From NCBI GenBank assembly GCA_007119965.1, contig SKOR01000021.1, forward strand, positions 1 to 45,435: 45,435 nucleotides of DNA, read 5' to 3'. The translations under genes were made by a program, and so were the position numbers. Origin of the DNA: Syntrophomonadaceae bacterium. GTDB lineage: Bacteria > Bacillota > Dethiobacteria > DTU022. Under the pieces are notes generated by a model. It was not told where the DNA came from. It did no database searches and saw only the letters and a program-made list of their open reading frames with translations. How positions within the stretch are numbered: the stretch's first letter is position 1; every line of letters starts with the position of its first letter. Below are positions 1 to 9,144 of this stretch, in pieces.

Positions 1-102
1 ATATTCAAAGATTATGAAGGAAGAGCTTTTAAGCTGGAGAATATATTGATCAACAGTTTCTATCCGGGCCGCAAGAAACCGTCCGGCCGGGTTAAATTAT
101 GA
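1..102 (+). CDS. 3' end of an unidentified gene
   Basis: An open frame runs from the left edge to a TGA at 100-102, giving about 33 C-terminal residues rich in Lys, Arg and Asn (ending SGRVKL). It sits 21 bases before dapB on the same strand, so it is probably the preceding gene of the lysine operon. The tail is too short to assign to a family; I could not match it to asd, lysC or dapF. Confidence 0.5.
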   Translation: MFKDYEGRAFKLENILINSFYPGRKKPSGRVKL

Positions 103-123
103 AATGATAAGGAGCTGAACGGT

Positions 124-897
124 TTGCGCATTGGAATTTCCGGTTACGGTCAGATGGGGGTTTTAATCCGGCAGAAAGCCCTGGCCTGGGGTTTTGCAGT
201 CTCCGAGGTTATAGATCCTCACGGCAGTGCCGCTGAAATAACCGCCAGGGAGATATCTTCCATATCAACCCGGCCTGATGTTATAATAGATTTTACCCAT
301 CCAAAGGCAGTGATTGCCAATATAGAGCAATGCGGGGAGCTGAAAATTCCTGTAGTAGTCGGAACAACAGGTTGGTATGATCAAATGGGGCAGGTTGCTG
401 ACATTGTTAAAAAAGCCGGGATTGGCCTGGTCTGGGCGGGGAATTTTTCCCTGGGGGTCAACCTCTTCCTGCGCCTGGTTGAAACCGCAGGATTGCTCAT
501 GGACCGCTTTCCCCAATATGATGCTGCTGTTCATGAGTGTCACCACCGTTACAAAGCGGACAGCCCTTCGGGTACGGCACAAATGATCGGAGATATCATG
601 ATCAGGACCCTCGGCCGTAAAAGCGAGACAGTCAGTGATTCCCCGGAAAGTAAAATCGGAGAACATCAACTGCATTTATCATCAACCAGAATCGGTTCGG
701 TCCCGGGTATGCACAGGCTGATTTTCGACAGCGAATTTGATACCCTGATTTTAGAACACAGAGCCAGAAGCCGGGAAGGTTTTGCCGAAGGGGCACTGGC
801 TGCCGCACAGTGGATTTTCGGCAGAGAAGGTTTCTATAACATAAACGAAATGATGGAGTCTGTAATTGGAGGTGTTGAAGATCGAGAACATCTTTAG
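124..897 (+). CDS. dapB: 4-hydroxy-tetrahydrodipicolinate reductase
   Basis: This cytoplasmic enzyme reduces the DapA product with NAD(P)H to tetrahydrodipicolinate in the DAP/lysine pathway. The N-terminal Rossmann motif GYGQMG lies at residues 7-12. The family signature HHRYKADSPSGT spans residues 140-151, with the catalytic His140-His141 and Lys144. The length of 257 residues is normal. It starts at a TTG preceded by AAGGAG at 109-114. The stop is TAG (895-897), notable because UAG is read as an amino acid elsewhere in this window; readthrough would add about 24 residues. The 3' end overlaps the start of dapA, so the two are translationally coupled. Confidence 0.95.
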   Translation: MRIGISGYGQMGVLIRQKALAWGFAVSEVIDPHGSAAEITAREISSISTRPDVIIDFTHPKAVIANIEQCGELKIPVVVGTTGWYDQMGQVADIVKKAGIGLVWAGNFSLGVNLFLRLVETAGLLMDRFPQYDAAVHECHHRYKADSPSGTAQMIGDIMIRTLGRKSETVSDSPESKIGEHQLHLSSTRIGSVPGMHRLIFDSEFDTLILEHRARSREGFAEGALAAAQWIFGREGFYNINEMMESVIGGVEDREHL

Positions 898-1783
898 AGG
901 GGTGCATACGGCCTTAATAACCCCGTTTACATCAACCGGGGCGGTCGATATAGCGTCGTTCAAATACCTGGTTGAGCACCAGATTGAATCGGGTATTGAC
1001 GGGCTTGTTCCCTGCGGCACGACTGGTGAAAGCTCGACCCTTACCCATGAAGAACACGACAGGGTTATTGCCCTGACCGTGGAATATGCCGACGGCCGGG
1101 TGCCGGTAATTGCCGGTACAGGCAGCAATGCCACCTCCGAGGCGATCCAGCTTTCTCAGCATGCCGAACATTCCGGGGTCGATGCAGTGCTCCTGGTCAA
1201 CCCTTATTATGTTAAGCCAACCCAGAAAGGCCTGTACCTTCATTTTAAAGCTGTAGCCGAAGCCGTGTCGATACCCTGTATAGTCTATAACATTGAAGGA
1301 CGCTGCGGAGTCAATCTGGAAAATGAAACGCTGCACCGCCTGATGAGCGAAAATAAAAATATTGTCGGGGTAAAAGAGGCCTCGGGCAGTTTAGAGCAGA
1401 TGAAAAACCTGATCGGCCTGCGACACCACGAATTTGTCGTGCTCTGCGGCGACGATAATATGACGGTCGATCTGATCGAAGCTGGAGGCAACGGGGTGGT
1501 CTCTGTAGCGGCAAACCTGATCCCGCGCCAGATGAAAGAAATGGTTCACCATGCTATTGATGGCAATATAGAGCAGGCCAGGGAACTCGAAGATCGCCTG
1601 ATGCCCTTTTTCAGGGCCTGTTTTTTAGAAACCAACCCCATCCCAATCAAAACAGCCATGGCTATCAAGAAATGGTGCCGGGAATCTTTCCGCCTGCCGA
1701 TGTGCTCTCTGTCCCGGGAAGAACATTACGATGTGATCAGAAAAGCGATGGCGGAACTCGACATTCCCGAAGGACATATTTAA
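866..1783 (+). CDS. dapA: 4-hydroxy-tetrahydrodipicolinate synthase
   Basis: A class I aldolase that condenses pyruvate with aspartate semialdehyde, the first committed step to DAP and lysine. Visible family features are the GTTGES motif near residue 50, the LVNPYY block with the catalytic Tyr, and the Schiff-base Lys in GVKEASG at residue 170 (167 if the second TTG is used). Length is about 305 residues, slightly above the usual 290-300. The start is uncertain: TTG 866 lies over the GGAGG at 868-872, TTG 875 is very close to it, and GTG 902 is also possible. All starts up to 875 overlap the dapB stop. Confidence 0.95.
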   Translation: MEVLKIENIFRGVHTALITPFTSTGAVDIASFKYLVEHQIESGIDGLVPCGTTGESSTLTHEEHDRVIALTVEYADGRVPVIAGTGSNATSEAIQLSQHAEHSGVDAVLLVNPYYVKPTQKGLYLHFKAVAEAVSIPCIVYNIEGRCGVNLENETLHRLMSENKNIVGVKEASGSLEQMKNLIGLRHHEFVVLCGDDNMTVDLIEAGGNGVVSVAANLIPRQMKEMVHHAIDGNIEQARELEDRLMPFFRACFLETNPIPIKTAMAIKKWCRESFRLPMCSLSREEHYDVIRKAMAELDIPEGHI

Positions 1784-1813
1784 GCCGTAATAATAAGCGA
1801 CGAGGAGTTAGAG

Positions 1814-3043
1814 ATGGCCAAAGTTAACAGGCATTACCGGAAACTAAGTGCAGGGTACCTGTTCCCCGAAATCGGGCGCAGAATAAAAAATTTTCAGCAG
1901 GAAAACCCGCAGCTGAAAGTGCACCGCCTCGGCATCGGCAATACTACCGAGCCGCTTACCCCTTCAATTGTGGCTGGCCTGCGCGACGGGGCAGACCGCC
2001 TGGCCGCGGCTGAAACTTACACCGGCTACGGTGATGAGCAGGGGGAAGAAAGCCTGCGGGAAGCGCTGGCCCGCTTTTACGGAAAACAAGGCGTTTCCCT
2101 GGACAAAGATGAAATATTTATCAGCGACGGGGCCAAACCCGATGCGGGCAACATCCAGTCAATTTTCAGCGCCGATAACCTGGTTGCTTTTCAGGATCCG
2201 GCCTACCCCGTATATGTCGATTCCAATGTGATCGCGGGGCGTTCGGGCCCTTACAACAGTGAACAGGGCAATTACGGCGGTTTTTTTTACATGGCCTGCA
2301 ACAGCGAAAACGGCTTTATACCAGAACCGCCGCCGGATAAAGTTGACCTGCTCTACTTATGCAGCCCGAATAATCCCACTGGCGCTGTAGCCACGCACCG
2401 GGAGCTGCAGAATTTTGTCGACTATGCCCGTGAGCAGAAAGCGGTGATTGTTTTTGATGCTTCTTATGCAGAATTTATAGCCGATCCTGACCTGCCACGG
2501 TCTATTTATGAAGTAGACGGCGCAAAGGAATGCGCGGTAGAAATAAACAGTTTTTCTAAATCTGCCGGGTTTACAGGAGTTCGCCTCGGCTGGGCAATTG
2601 TGCCGCAGTCCCTGGTTTGTGAAGATTGTGAACCGGGGGAACTGCACCGTGCCTGGTTGCGCAGGCAGACTACCTTCTTTAACGGGGCTTCAAATATTGC
2701 CCAGCGCGGTGGGTTGGCGGTCCTTTCCGAAAAAGGCCGGGAAGAGTGCTCAGCACTGATCAGTTATTATATGCAAAATGCCGCTCTGATCAGGGAAGGG
2801 CTTCTAAAAACCGGGCTTACCGTTTACGGCGGGGTTAACGCACCCTACCTGTGGCTCAGGGCGCCGGGGGGGCTTTCATCCTGGGAGTTTTTTGATAAAC
2901 TATTATATGAGGCACAGGTGGTCGGAACCCCCGGTTCGGGTTTCGGACCGTCAGGAGAAGGGTACTTTCGCCTGAGCGCTTTCGGCCGCCGCGAAGATAT
3001 TGAAGAAGCGGTTAAAAACATTCAGGATAAACTGAAGCTTTAA
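1814..3043 (+). CDS. dapL: LL-diaminopimelate aminotransferase
   Basis: A PLP-dependent fold-type I aminotransferase that converts tetrahydrodipicolinate directly to LL-DAP, bypassing the acyl-intermediate DapD/DapC/DapE route. The N-terminus KVNRHYRKLSAGYLFPEI and the LGIGNTTEP block are typical of DapL. The PLP lysine is K249 in the SFSKSAGFTGVRLGW segment. At 409 residues it has the family's normal length. It begins at ATG after a GAGGAG at 1801-1806 and lies 30 bases behind dapA. The next gene is the decarboxylase that would follow DapF in the pathway; dapF itself is not in the window. Confidence 0.95.
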   Translation: MAKVNRHYRKLSAGYLFPEIGRRIKNFQQENPQLKVHRLGIGNTTEPLTPSIVAGLRDGADRLAAAETYTGYGDEQGEESLREALARFYGKQGVSLDKDEIFISDGAKPDAGNIQSIFSADNLVAFQDPAYPVYVDSNVIAGRSGPYNSEQGNYGGFFYMACNSENGFIPEPPPDKVDLLYLCSPNNPTGAVATHRELQNFVDYAREQKAVIVFDASYAEFIADPDLPRSIYEVDGAKECAVEINSFSKSAGFTGVRLGWAIVPQSLVCEDCEPGELHRAWLRRQTTFFNGASNIAQRGGLAVLSEKGREECSALISYYMQNAALIREGLLKTGLTVYGGVNAPYLWLRAPGGLSSWEFFDKLLYEAQVVGTPGSGFGPSGEGYFRLSAFGRREDIEEAVKNIQDKLKL

Positions 3044-3078
3044 CTGCAGAGATTTGTCTCTAAAAAATGGAGGCTGCG

Positions 3079-4344
3079 ATGTTAAACGAAAAAAAGATAC
3101 CCCTCGGCAAAGGGCAGCTTGAAGCGATAGCAGCTGAATACCCGACCCCTTTTATCCTCTATGACGAAAAGGCTATCCGGGAGAATGCAAGGCGCTTTTA
3201 TAAAGCATTTTCCTGGGTTGAGGGTTTTAAAAATCACTTTGCCGTCAAAGCCTGCCCCAATCCTGCAATTCTCAATATCCTGCTTGAAGAAGGCATGGGT
3301 GTCGACTGCAGCTCCCTGCCGGAGCTACTGCTTTCCGAAAAAGTTGGTTTTGAGGGCGAGGAGATTGTCTTTACCTCCAACGACACTCCAGCTGAAGAAT
3401 TTTCCGCAGCTGCCCGCCTGGGGGCGGTAATCAACCTTGATGATATCGGTCATATTGAAACCCTGGAAAAAAGTGCAGGCATACCTGAGCTGATTTCTTT
3501 CCGATACAATCCCGGAGATGCCAGGACCGGCAATGTTTTAATCGGCGAACCGCAGGAAGCCAAATACGGGGTGACCCGTGATCAAATAGTTGATGCATAC
3601 CGGGCAATGCAGGCGAAAGGGGCTAAAAGGTTTGGCCTCCATACCATGGTCGCTTCGAACGAGCTGGAGAGCACCTATTTTGTAGAGACCGCCCGAATGC
3701 TCTTTGAGCTCGCAGTGCAGATCAGGCAGGAATGCGGCATCAGCATGGAACTTCTTAACATGGGCGGAGGGATCGGGATTCCTTACCGCCCCGAAGATGA
3801 AGCGGTTGATCTGAACTATGTTTCAGCCGGCATGCAGGATCTGTACCGCCGTATAATCGCACCCGCCGGACTTGATCCGCTGAAGATAGTATTCGAATGC
3901 GGCCGGCTTGTAACCGGGCCCTATGGTTACCTGGTAAGCAGGGTCCGTCACGTAGCCCGCAAATACAAAGATTACATTGGTTTGGATGCCTGTATGGCTA
4001 ACCTGATGCGCCCGGGCATTTATGGGGCATATCACCATATTACCGTGCCGGGCAGGGAAGACCAACGGGCTGAAAAAATTTATGATGTAACCGGTTCCCT
4101 CTGCGAGAATAATGATAAATTTGCTGTTGACCGGGCTTTGCCGGCTGTCGAAGCAGGTGATTTGCTGGTAATCCACGACGCGGGGGCACACGGTTATGCC
4201 ATGGGCTTTAACTATAACGGCAAGCTGCGCTCAGCCGAACTTTTGCTTAAAGTTGATGGCTCTGTGCAGCAGATCCGCAGGGCGGAAACGATCGACGATT
4301 ACTTTGCCACGATGCGTTTCCCCGGGGCCCCTGTTAATATCTGA
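3079..4344 (+). CDS. lysA: Diaminopimelate decarboxylase-type PLP enzyme
   Basis: A group IV (alanine racemase-fold) decarboxylase, most likely meso-DAP to lysine. The PLP-binding lysine sits in FAVKACPNP near residue 57, the glycine-rich phosphate loop is LNMGGGIGIPY, and a C-terminal CGRLVTGPYG block is present. I chose ATG 3079: the GGAGG at 3069-3073 lies five bases upstream of it and would be inside the coding sequence if ATG 3067 were used. It is the last gene of the dap operon. Related fold-type III decarboxylases (for example carboxynorspermidine or ornithine type) resemble LysA, but the context favours DAP. Confidence 0.88.
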   Translation: MLNEKKIPLGKGQLEAIAAEYPTPFILYDEKAIRENARRFYKAFSWVEGFKNHFAVKACPNPAILNILLEEGMGVDCSSLPELLLSEKVGFEGEEIVFTSNDTPAEEFSAAARLGAVINLDDIGHIETLEKSAGIPELISFRYNPGDARTGNVLIGEPQEAKYGVTRDQIVDAYRAMQAKGAKRFGLHTMVASNELESTYFVETARMLFELAVQIRQECGISMELLNMGGGIGIPYRPEDEAVDLNYVSAGMQDLYRRIIAPAGLDPLKIVFECGRLVTGPYGYLVSRVRHVARKYKDYIGLDACMANLMRPGIYGAYHHITVPGREDQRAEKIYDVTGSLCENNDKFAVDRALPAVEAGDLLVIHDAGAHGYAMGFNYNGKLRSAELLLKVDGSVQQIRRAETIDDYFATMRFPGAPVNI

Positions 4345-4378
4345 ATGTAAAAAAACTATAAAAAGGAGAGTGTTTTAA

Positions 4379-5152
4379 ATGATTAGAAGTGATATCAGGG
4401 CCTATGTTAACATTGGAGCGCTGGCCGTTGTTCTGCTGATGAATTTCCTCTCCAATGCGATACCTTTCAACAACATGACCCAGCAGGAGTTGTCTGCTGC
4501 TAACCCGGTTTTAATTACTCCGGCACCATATGTTTTTTCAATTTGGGGCCTGATCTACCTGGCCCTGATTGCTTTTGTTGTCTACCAGGCGCTGCCGCAG
4601 TTCCGCGAAAACCCGGCAGTTAAAGCAGTCGGCATCTTATTTGCCGTCAGCTGTGTTTTTAACGTCCTCTGGTTGATCCTCTGGCACTACCAGAATATAG
4701 GCTGGTCGTTTATCATTATCCTGCTCTTCCTGGCAACGCTGGTTGTTATATATCTTCGCCTTGGCGCGGTTACGGCAATAAAGAACAGTTATGATCGCGT
4801 GCTGGTCAAGTATCCTTTCAGCCTATACCTGGCCTGGCTTTCAGCAGCCACGATTGTCAATTTTAACGTCTGGCTCTACAGTATTGGCTGGCTGGGCACG
4901 GGCACGGGAGCGGTTTTTTTCACAGTTTTGATGTTGATAATCGCCGCCCTGCTTGCCCTGGCCGTTTTTTACCTGAGGCAGGATTACATCTATGCTGCGG
5001 TGTTTGTCTGGGCCCTGATCGGGATCGGTGTGCGCCACGGCACTGATCTGCCATTTCTGACAGTGGTAGCCTGGCTGGCTGCTGTAGCAATCATATTTTT
5101 CCTCGGCTGGATCACCGCCCGCAAAGGTGACTTACCGTTTATGCAGAGATGA
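4379..5152 (+). CDS. TspO/MBR-like (tryptophan-rich sensory) membrane protein
   Basis: A 257-residue integral membrane protein with about seven or eight hydrophobic segments, starting with a helix at residues 10-28. The PAPYVFSIWGLIYLAL block around residues 47-62 matches the PxxxFxxxWxxLY signature of TspO-related proteins. It is longer than classical five-helix TspO (about 160 residues), so it belongs to the enlarged subgroup often annotated as tryptophan-rich sensory protein. The ligand is unknown; tetrapyrrole binding is known only for classical TspO. AAAAGGAGAG precedes ATG 4379, 34 bases after lysA, so it may be co-transcribed. A strong terminator follows. Confidence 0.65.
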   Translation: MIRSDIRAYVNIGALAVVLLMNFLSNAIPFNNMTQQELSAANPVLITPAPYVFSIWGLIYLALIAFVVYQALPQFRENPAVKAVGILFAVSCVFNVLWLILWHYQNIGWSFIIILLFLATLVVIYLRLGAVTAIKNSYDRVLVKYPFSLYLAWLSAATIVNFNVWLYSIGWLGTGTGAVFFTVLMLIIAALLALAVFYLRQDYIYAAVFVWALIGIGVRHGTDLPFLTVVAWLAAVAIIFFLGWITARKGDLPFMQR

Positions 5153-5194
5153 CAGTGGTTATGCTATTTCAAAGTTATCTGGCGTAAAAGGTAC

Positions 5195-5233
5195 AAACCG
5201 GCACCGGGAAAGGTCCGGGGCCGGTTTTCTTTT
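5195..5233 (+). terminator. Rho-independent terminator after the dap/TspO-like operon
   Basis: AACCGGC (5196-5202) pairs with GCCGGTT (5220-5226), extended inward by CCGG (5204-5207) with CCGG (5215-5218) around a seven-base loop, and followed by TTTTCTTTT. It ends transcription coming from 4379-5152. Confidence 0.85.
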
Positions 5234-5433
5234 GTAAAGCTAAAGCTTGAGGAGCGCCGCTGCGCACGATCTTTTTAACCGGGACCGCAGACAGGCCTGC
5301 TCGAATTTATCCTGCCTGACAAGAAGCATCCGCCCTGCTTAAATAAACCATCCTGGTTTTCAGAACAGCGGGGGCTATGTTAATATAACTAGCGGGCAAG
5401 AAACCTTCCGGACAGTGAAAGGTGGCATAATTG

Positions 5434-6756
5434 ATGGACAATAATCAGGATCAACCCAAAACAAGTATTCTCAGCCTGGTTGCAGGTTCAGTTTTTATGC
5501 TCAACGCTTTAATCTTTTTCTTTCAGGCCCTGACTAAAAACCTGTTTCCGCCGCTGCTTCTGCCCCTGCGGGAAGCCTTCCTGATTGACAATGCCCAGGC
5601 CGGCCTGCTTGTAACCCTGGTCTTTTTCGGTTACGCCCTGGCCCGCTTTCCCTCCGGAATCATGGCCGACCATATCGGCTGTACCAAAACAGTATTGCTG
5701 GGCAGCGCGGCAATGGCGTTATCCTTCCTTGGTGTCGCCTTATCGCCTGGCTATCCGGTTATGGCCCTGCTGACTTTTGTCTTAGGGGTCAGCAGCGGTG
5801 TTTACGTCACTGCGGGTTACACCCTGGCTGTTATTATCGGAACGCGTGAGCGGGCGGCGACCGCTACGGCCGCCTTTGAATCTTTCGGCATTATCGCCGC
5901 GATAGCTTCCCCGGCCCTGGTTACGGTTTTTGTCCTGTTTTTAAACTGGCAGCTCCTGTTTATCGTTTCCGGAGTGCTGCTGGCTGCCGTTACGGCTGCC
6001 TTTTACCGCGACCGGCGCCGCTCTGCCGCCTTTGAAAAAGAATATGCCGGGCAAAACGGTTTTGCCGGGAGGGCTGATCGCCGCCTGTCCAGACCCGGGG
6101 AGAAACCGGCAGGGATTGTTAAGAAACTCTGGCACGAAGCCCGTTCTTCATCAACTGTCTTTAGCGATCCGATGATCAGGCGTTTCATTATCTGGAGTAC
6201 CCTGGTTGGCGGTTTAGGCGCTCTTTCCTGGACAGGGATCAACTCGTTTATCCCCACCTTCCTTGTAGAAGAGAGGGGTTACAGCTACGATATGGCCAAC
6301 GCCATGTTTATTATAGTGGCGGTAGCGGGGTTAACAGCGAAAATCGGGTTCGGCTGGCTGGCGGATCGGTTCGGTAACAATCCGGTTTTATTTTCCAACC
6401 TGGTTCTCAGTGTCGGCCTGTTTATAGCCATGACTCTTACCTTCAGTCACTGGCCGCTAATCATGATCCTAGCCCTGCTCGGTGCGGCCTGCCTGAACAC
6501 AAACACCCTGATTAACTCATACGTCCTGCGCAATATGCCTCCCCGGTACCAGGGAGCAGGCTTCGGGCTCTTCAGCACAGCCTATACTGTTGTTTACAGT
6601 CTAGGTCCTTATCTGACCGGCTTTCTGTCAGAGCTTTTCGGTCTCAGCCTGGCAATCCAGCTTAGTTCATTCGGAGCGGTTGCCGCCGCACTGCTGATCC
6701 TTACTGCTAATCTGTTTGTGCCAAAAAATCTTATTTCCAGGCTGTCTTCCTCTTAA
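5434..6756 (+). CDS. Major facilitator superfamily permease
   Basis: A polytopic transporter of about 440 residues with roughly twelve hydrophobic segments in two halves and a charged central loop (about residues 195-240). The loop 2-3 motif appears as PSGIMADHIG near residue 76, and its second-half counterpart as FGWLADRFG near residue 305. Both match the MFS GxLaDrxG signature. The substrate cannot be read from the sequence. TTG 5431 and ATG 5434 are adjacent; ATG lies eight bases behind GGTGG (5421-5425) and is preferred. The gene is flanked by non-coding DNA on both sides and appears monocistronic. Confidence 0.85.
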   Translation: MDNNQDQPKTSILSLVAGSVFMLNALIFFFQALTKNLFPPLLLPLREAFLIDNAQAGLLVTLVFFGYALARFPSGIMADHIGCTKTVLLGSAAMALSFLGVALSPGYPVMALLTFVLGVSSGVYVTAGYTLAVIIGTRERAATATAAFESFGIIAAIASPALVTVFVLFLNWQLLFIVSGVLLAAVTAAFYRDRRRSAAFEKEYAGQNGFAGRADRRLSRPGEKPAGIVKKLWHEARSSSTVFSDPMIRRFIIWSTLVGGLGALSWTGINSFIPTFLVEERGYSYDMANAMFIIVAVAGLTAKIGFGWLADRFGNNPVLFSNLVLSVGLFIAMTLTFSHWPLIMILALLGAACLNTNTLINSYVLRNMPPRYQGAGFGLFSTAYTVVYSLGPYLTGFLSELFGLSLAIQLSSFGAVAAALLILTANLFVPKNLISRLSSS

Positions 6757-6805
6757 GCCGCTTCACCGGCAAGGTTTGTAATTTTTCAAAAAGTGAAAAA
6801 AAGGA

Positions 6806-6811
6806 TATAAT
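6806..6811 (+). promoter_or_regulatory. Candidate -10 box for the ligase operon
   Basis: A perfect TATAAT lies at 6806-6811, about 155 bases upstream of the GTG at 6967. The -35 region (TTTTTC at 6783-6788, 17 bases away) is poor. The resulting leader of roughly 145 bases begins with a small hairpin (AACCG at 6821-6825 with CGGTT at 6831-6835). I see no known riboswitch class in it. Confidence 0.4.
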
Positions 6812-6966
6812 AGAGCTAACAACCGGTATGCGGTTACTGAAGCGGAAGGGGCGCAACAGGCGAATCGCAGCAGTCTAAAACCTCCCACATTTGCAGGCAC
6901 ACTCCGGACTTAAAATGCCGCCCTGAGGGCCATGCTTTCTGTCGCTTCGTGAGGAGGGATCATGTA

Positions 6967-9144
6967 GTGAAAATAGCGATTATTTACAACCAGGATAGCC
7001 AGGCAGTGATTAACCTGTTTGGCATCCCCAACCTCGAGAAGTACGGTTTTCAAACCATTGAGATGATTACCAGGGCATTGGAAGCGGGCGGTCACCAGGT
7101 CAGGGCATTTGAAGGGGATAAGAACATTATTTATGCCCTCGAAGAATTCATGCCTACGGTAATATCAGGAGAGCGTGCCGGCCTTGTTTTTAACCTCAGT
7201 TACGGGATCCAGGGCCGCGATCGCTATACTCACATCCCTGCCATCCTCGAAATGCTCGGTATCCCGTACGTCGGCTCGAGCCCGGCAACTCATGCCATCG
7301 CCCTTGATAAAGAGTTGACCAAGATGGTTCTGCTCCAACAGGGGATGCCCACGCCAAAATTTGTGATTCTCGAAACGCCCGATTTTTCGATCACTCAGAA
7401 AAACAATATGAAGTTCCCCCTCATTGTTAAGCCGAAAGGCGGGGCAGTATCCTTCGGGTTGAAGATAATCAACAGCGACCGGGAACTGCGGGAAGGGGTC
7501 GCGGCGATATACACCGAATTCAAAACATCGACCCTGGTAGAAGAATATATCGAAGGCCGTGAAGTTAATGTGGGTCTGCTTGGAAATGACCCCGTGGAAG
7601 CGCTGCCGCCGGTTGAGATAATTTTTAAGGAAGGAGAGCATATTTATACGTATGAAGATAAAATTAACGTCAGCGGGCGCACCCTGGAAAGAATCTGTCC
7701 GGCCCGTCTTGCTCCTGAGTTAACTGAAAAAATTCAAACACTTGCAATTGGTGCTTTTAGGGCGCTGCGTTGTTTCGATAGCGCCAGGGTAGATTTCCGG
7801 ATTGATGCCCGGGGGAATCCATACATCTTAGAAGTCAATTCCATGGCCAGCCTGAGGCCTAATGGATCCTATGTCCATGCCGCTCAAACCATGGGTTTTG
7901 ATTATACCGCCCTGGTGAACCGCTTTATCGATATAACCAGCCGACGCTACTTTGGCCAGTCCATCCCGGAAAGCAGTTTGTCCTGGCTTGAAAACGATCC
8001 TACTACAACAGCCTTTAACGAGTTGACCCGAAACCGCGACGAAATCGAAGAAGACCTGAAAGAGTGGACTAACCTGCCCAGCTGGACGAGTGATCCCGTG
8101 GGCCTTGGCGCTTTTGCCAAAAGACTGGAGCAGCGTTTAACAGGGATGGGCCTGAAACCGGTGAGTGAGTTCAGCAGCAGGCGTTCAACCTGGACCTGGC
8201 AGACAGAAGCAGGTTTTGCGGGGGGCACGCTGCTTGTCGCCTCGATTGATGTCCCGAGGGAAGGGGCTTCCGTTTACCCGATTCCCTTCAAAAGGGACCC
8301 GGAATGGCTGTACGGTGAAGGAATTGCTTCCAGCAGGGCAGGCATCACCTGTATGCTGCAGGCGCTCAATAGACTGCAGTCAGTAGATCAGCTAAAGGAT
8401 AGCAAGTTGGGGGTTTTTGTCTGCGCCGATGAAGGGCGGGGAATGCGTTACAGCTCAAAATATTTAAAAAAAGCAGCTTCCCTGGCTGCCAGGGTGATTG
8501 TCATGCAGCCCGGTTTCCGCAGCGGAGTAATTGTCGATCAGCGCAGGGGATCGCGCAAATTCAGGATCCAGGTTGAGGGAAAAATCCAGAGAATCGGTTC
8601 ACAGCGGTCGCCTGTTGATTTAATGAGCTGGTTCCTAAACAATGCCGACAGGATTGCCTCCCTGAGCTGCCCCGAGGAACGGATGACTGTAGCCGTGCAG
8701 GAGGTGCACTCTGAGCGCTACAGCGTGCTCCTGCCCCACCGGATCAGGGCTACAGTTTACGTTACATTTTTTGACCCTGGGCTGGCAGACCAGGCGGAAG
8801 CCCGGTTAAGGGAGCTGTTTGCTCCCGGCCGGGAAGATCTTGATGGAATTACGGCTTATATCGAGTGCCTGGAGCAGAGGCCTCCATTAAACCGCTCAGA
8901 GGAGATAGAGCAGGTGATCGAGCAGTTAAGGAAAATAAGCGAAAAATGGGATCTGCCCTTCGGGGTTGAATCAAGCCTGCTGCCTTCGGCCGCCGGCGAG
9001 GTGCCTGCAGGCGTGCCGGTAATCTGCGGTTTCGGCCCGGCGAGCCATGGCATGTTTACCCCGGATGAATGTATTCACAGGGGCGAATTGCTGCAGCGTG
9101 CCCTGCTTCTAACCCTTTACCTGATGGAGGTAAGGCAGTTATGA
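6967..9144 (+). CDS. Ddl-like ATP-grasp ligase fused to a degenerate M20-type domain
   Basis: The N-terminal half (about residues 1-330) is a D-alanine-D-alanine-ligase-like ATP-grasp module. Visible parts are the ATP lysine in PLIVKPKGGAVSFG, the EEYIEGREVNVGLLG segment and the metal/ATP motif RVDFRID...PYILEVNS. The C-terminal half (about 360-725) has the layout of an M20 peptidase with a lid insertion (KFRIQVEGK). Its metal ligands look lost: HxD is replaced by SID, the central Asp by Ser (GEGIASSRAG), EE by EG (CADEGRG), and the last His by Phe (GMFTPDE). An amide-bond-forming enzyme with a non-catalytic M20-like appendage is inferred; substrates are unknown. GTG 6967 was chosen because GGAGGG (6953-6958) lies eight bases upstream. 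Confidence 0.75.
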   Translation: MKIAIIYNQDSQAVINLFGIPNLEKYGFQTIEMITRALEAGGHQVRAFEGDKNIIYALEEFMPTVISGERAGLVFNLSYGIQGRDRYTHIPAILEMLGIPYVGSSPATHAIALDKELTKMVLLQQGMPTPKFVILETPDFSITQKNNMKFPLIVKPKGGAVSFGLKIINSDRELREGVAAIYTEFKTSTLVEEYIEGREVNVGLLGNDPVEALPPVEIIFKEGEHIYTYEDKINVSGRTLERICPARLAPELTEKIQTLAIGAFRALRCFDSARVDFRIDARGNPYILEVNSMASLRPNGSYVHAAQTMGFDYTALVNRFIDITSRRYFGQSIPESSLSWLENDPTTTAFNELTRNRDEIEEDLKEWTNLPSWTSDPVGLGAFAKRLEQRLTGMGLKPVSEFSSRRSTWTWQTEAGFAGGTLLVASIDVPREGASVYPIPFKRDPEWLYGEGIASSRAGITCMLQALNRLQSVDQLKDSKLGVFVCADEGRGMRYSSKYLKKAASLAARVIVMQPGFRSGVIVDQRRGSRKFRIQVEGKIQRIGSQRSPVDLMSWFLNNADRIASLSCPEERMTVAVQEVHSERYSVLLPHRIRATVYVTFFDPGLADQAEARLRELFAPGREDLDGITAYIECLEQRPPLNRSEEIEQVIEQLRKISEKWDLPFGVESSLLPSAAGEVPAGVPVICGFGPASHGMFTPDECIHRGELLQRALLLTLYLMEVRQL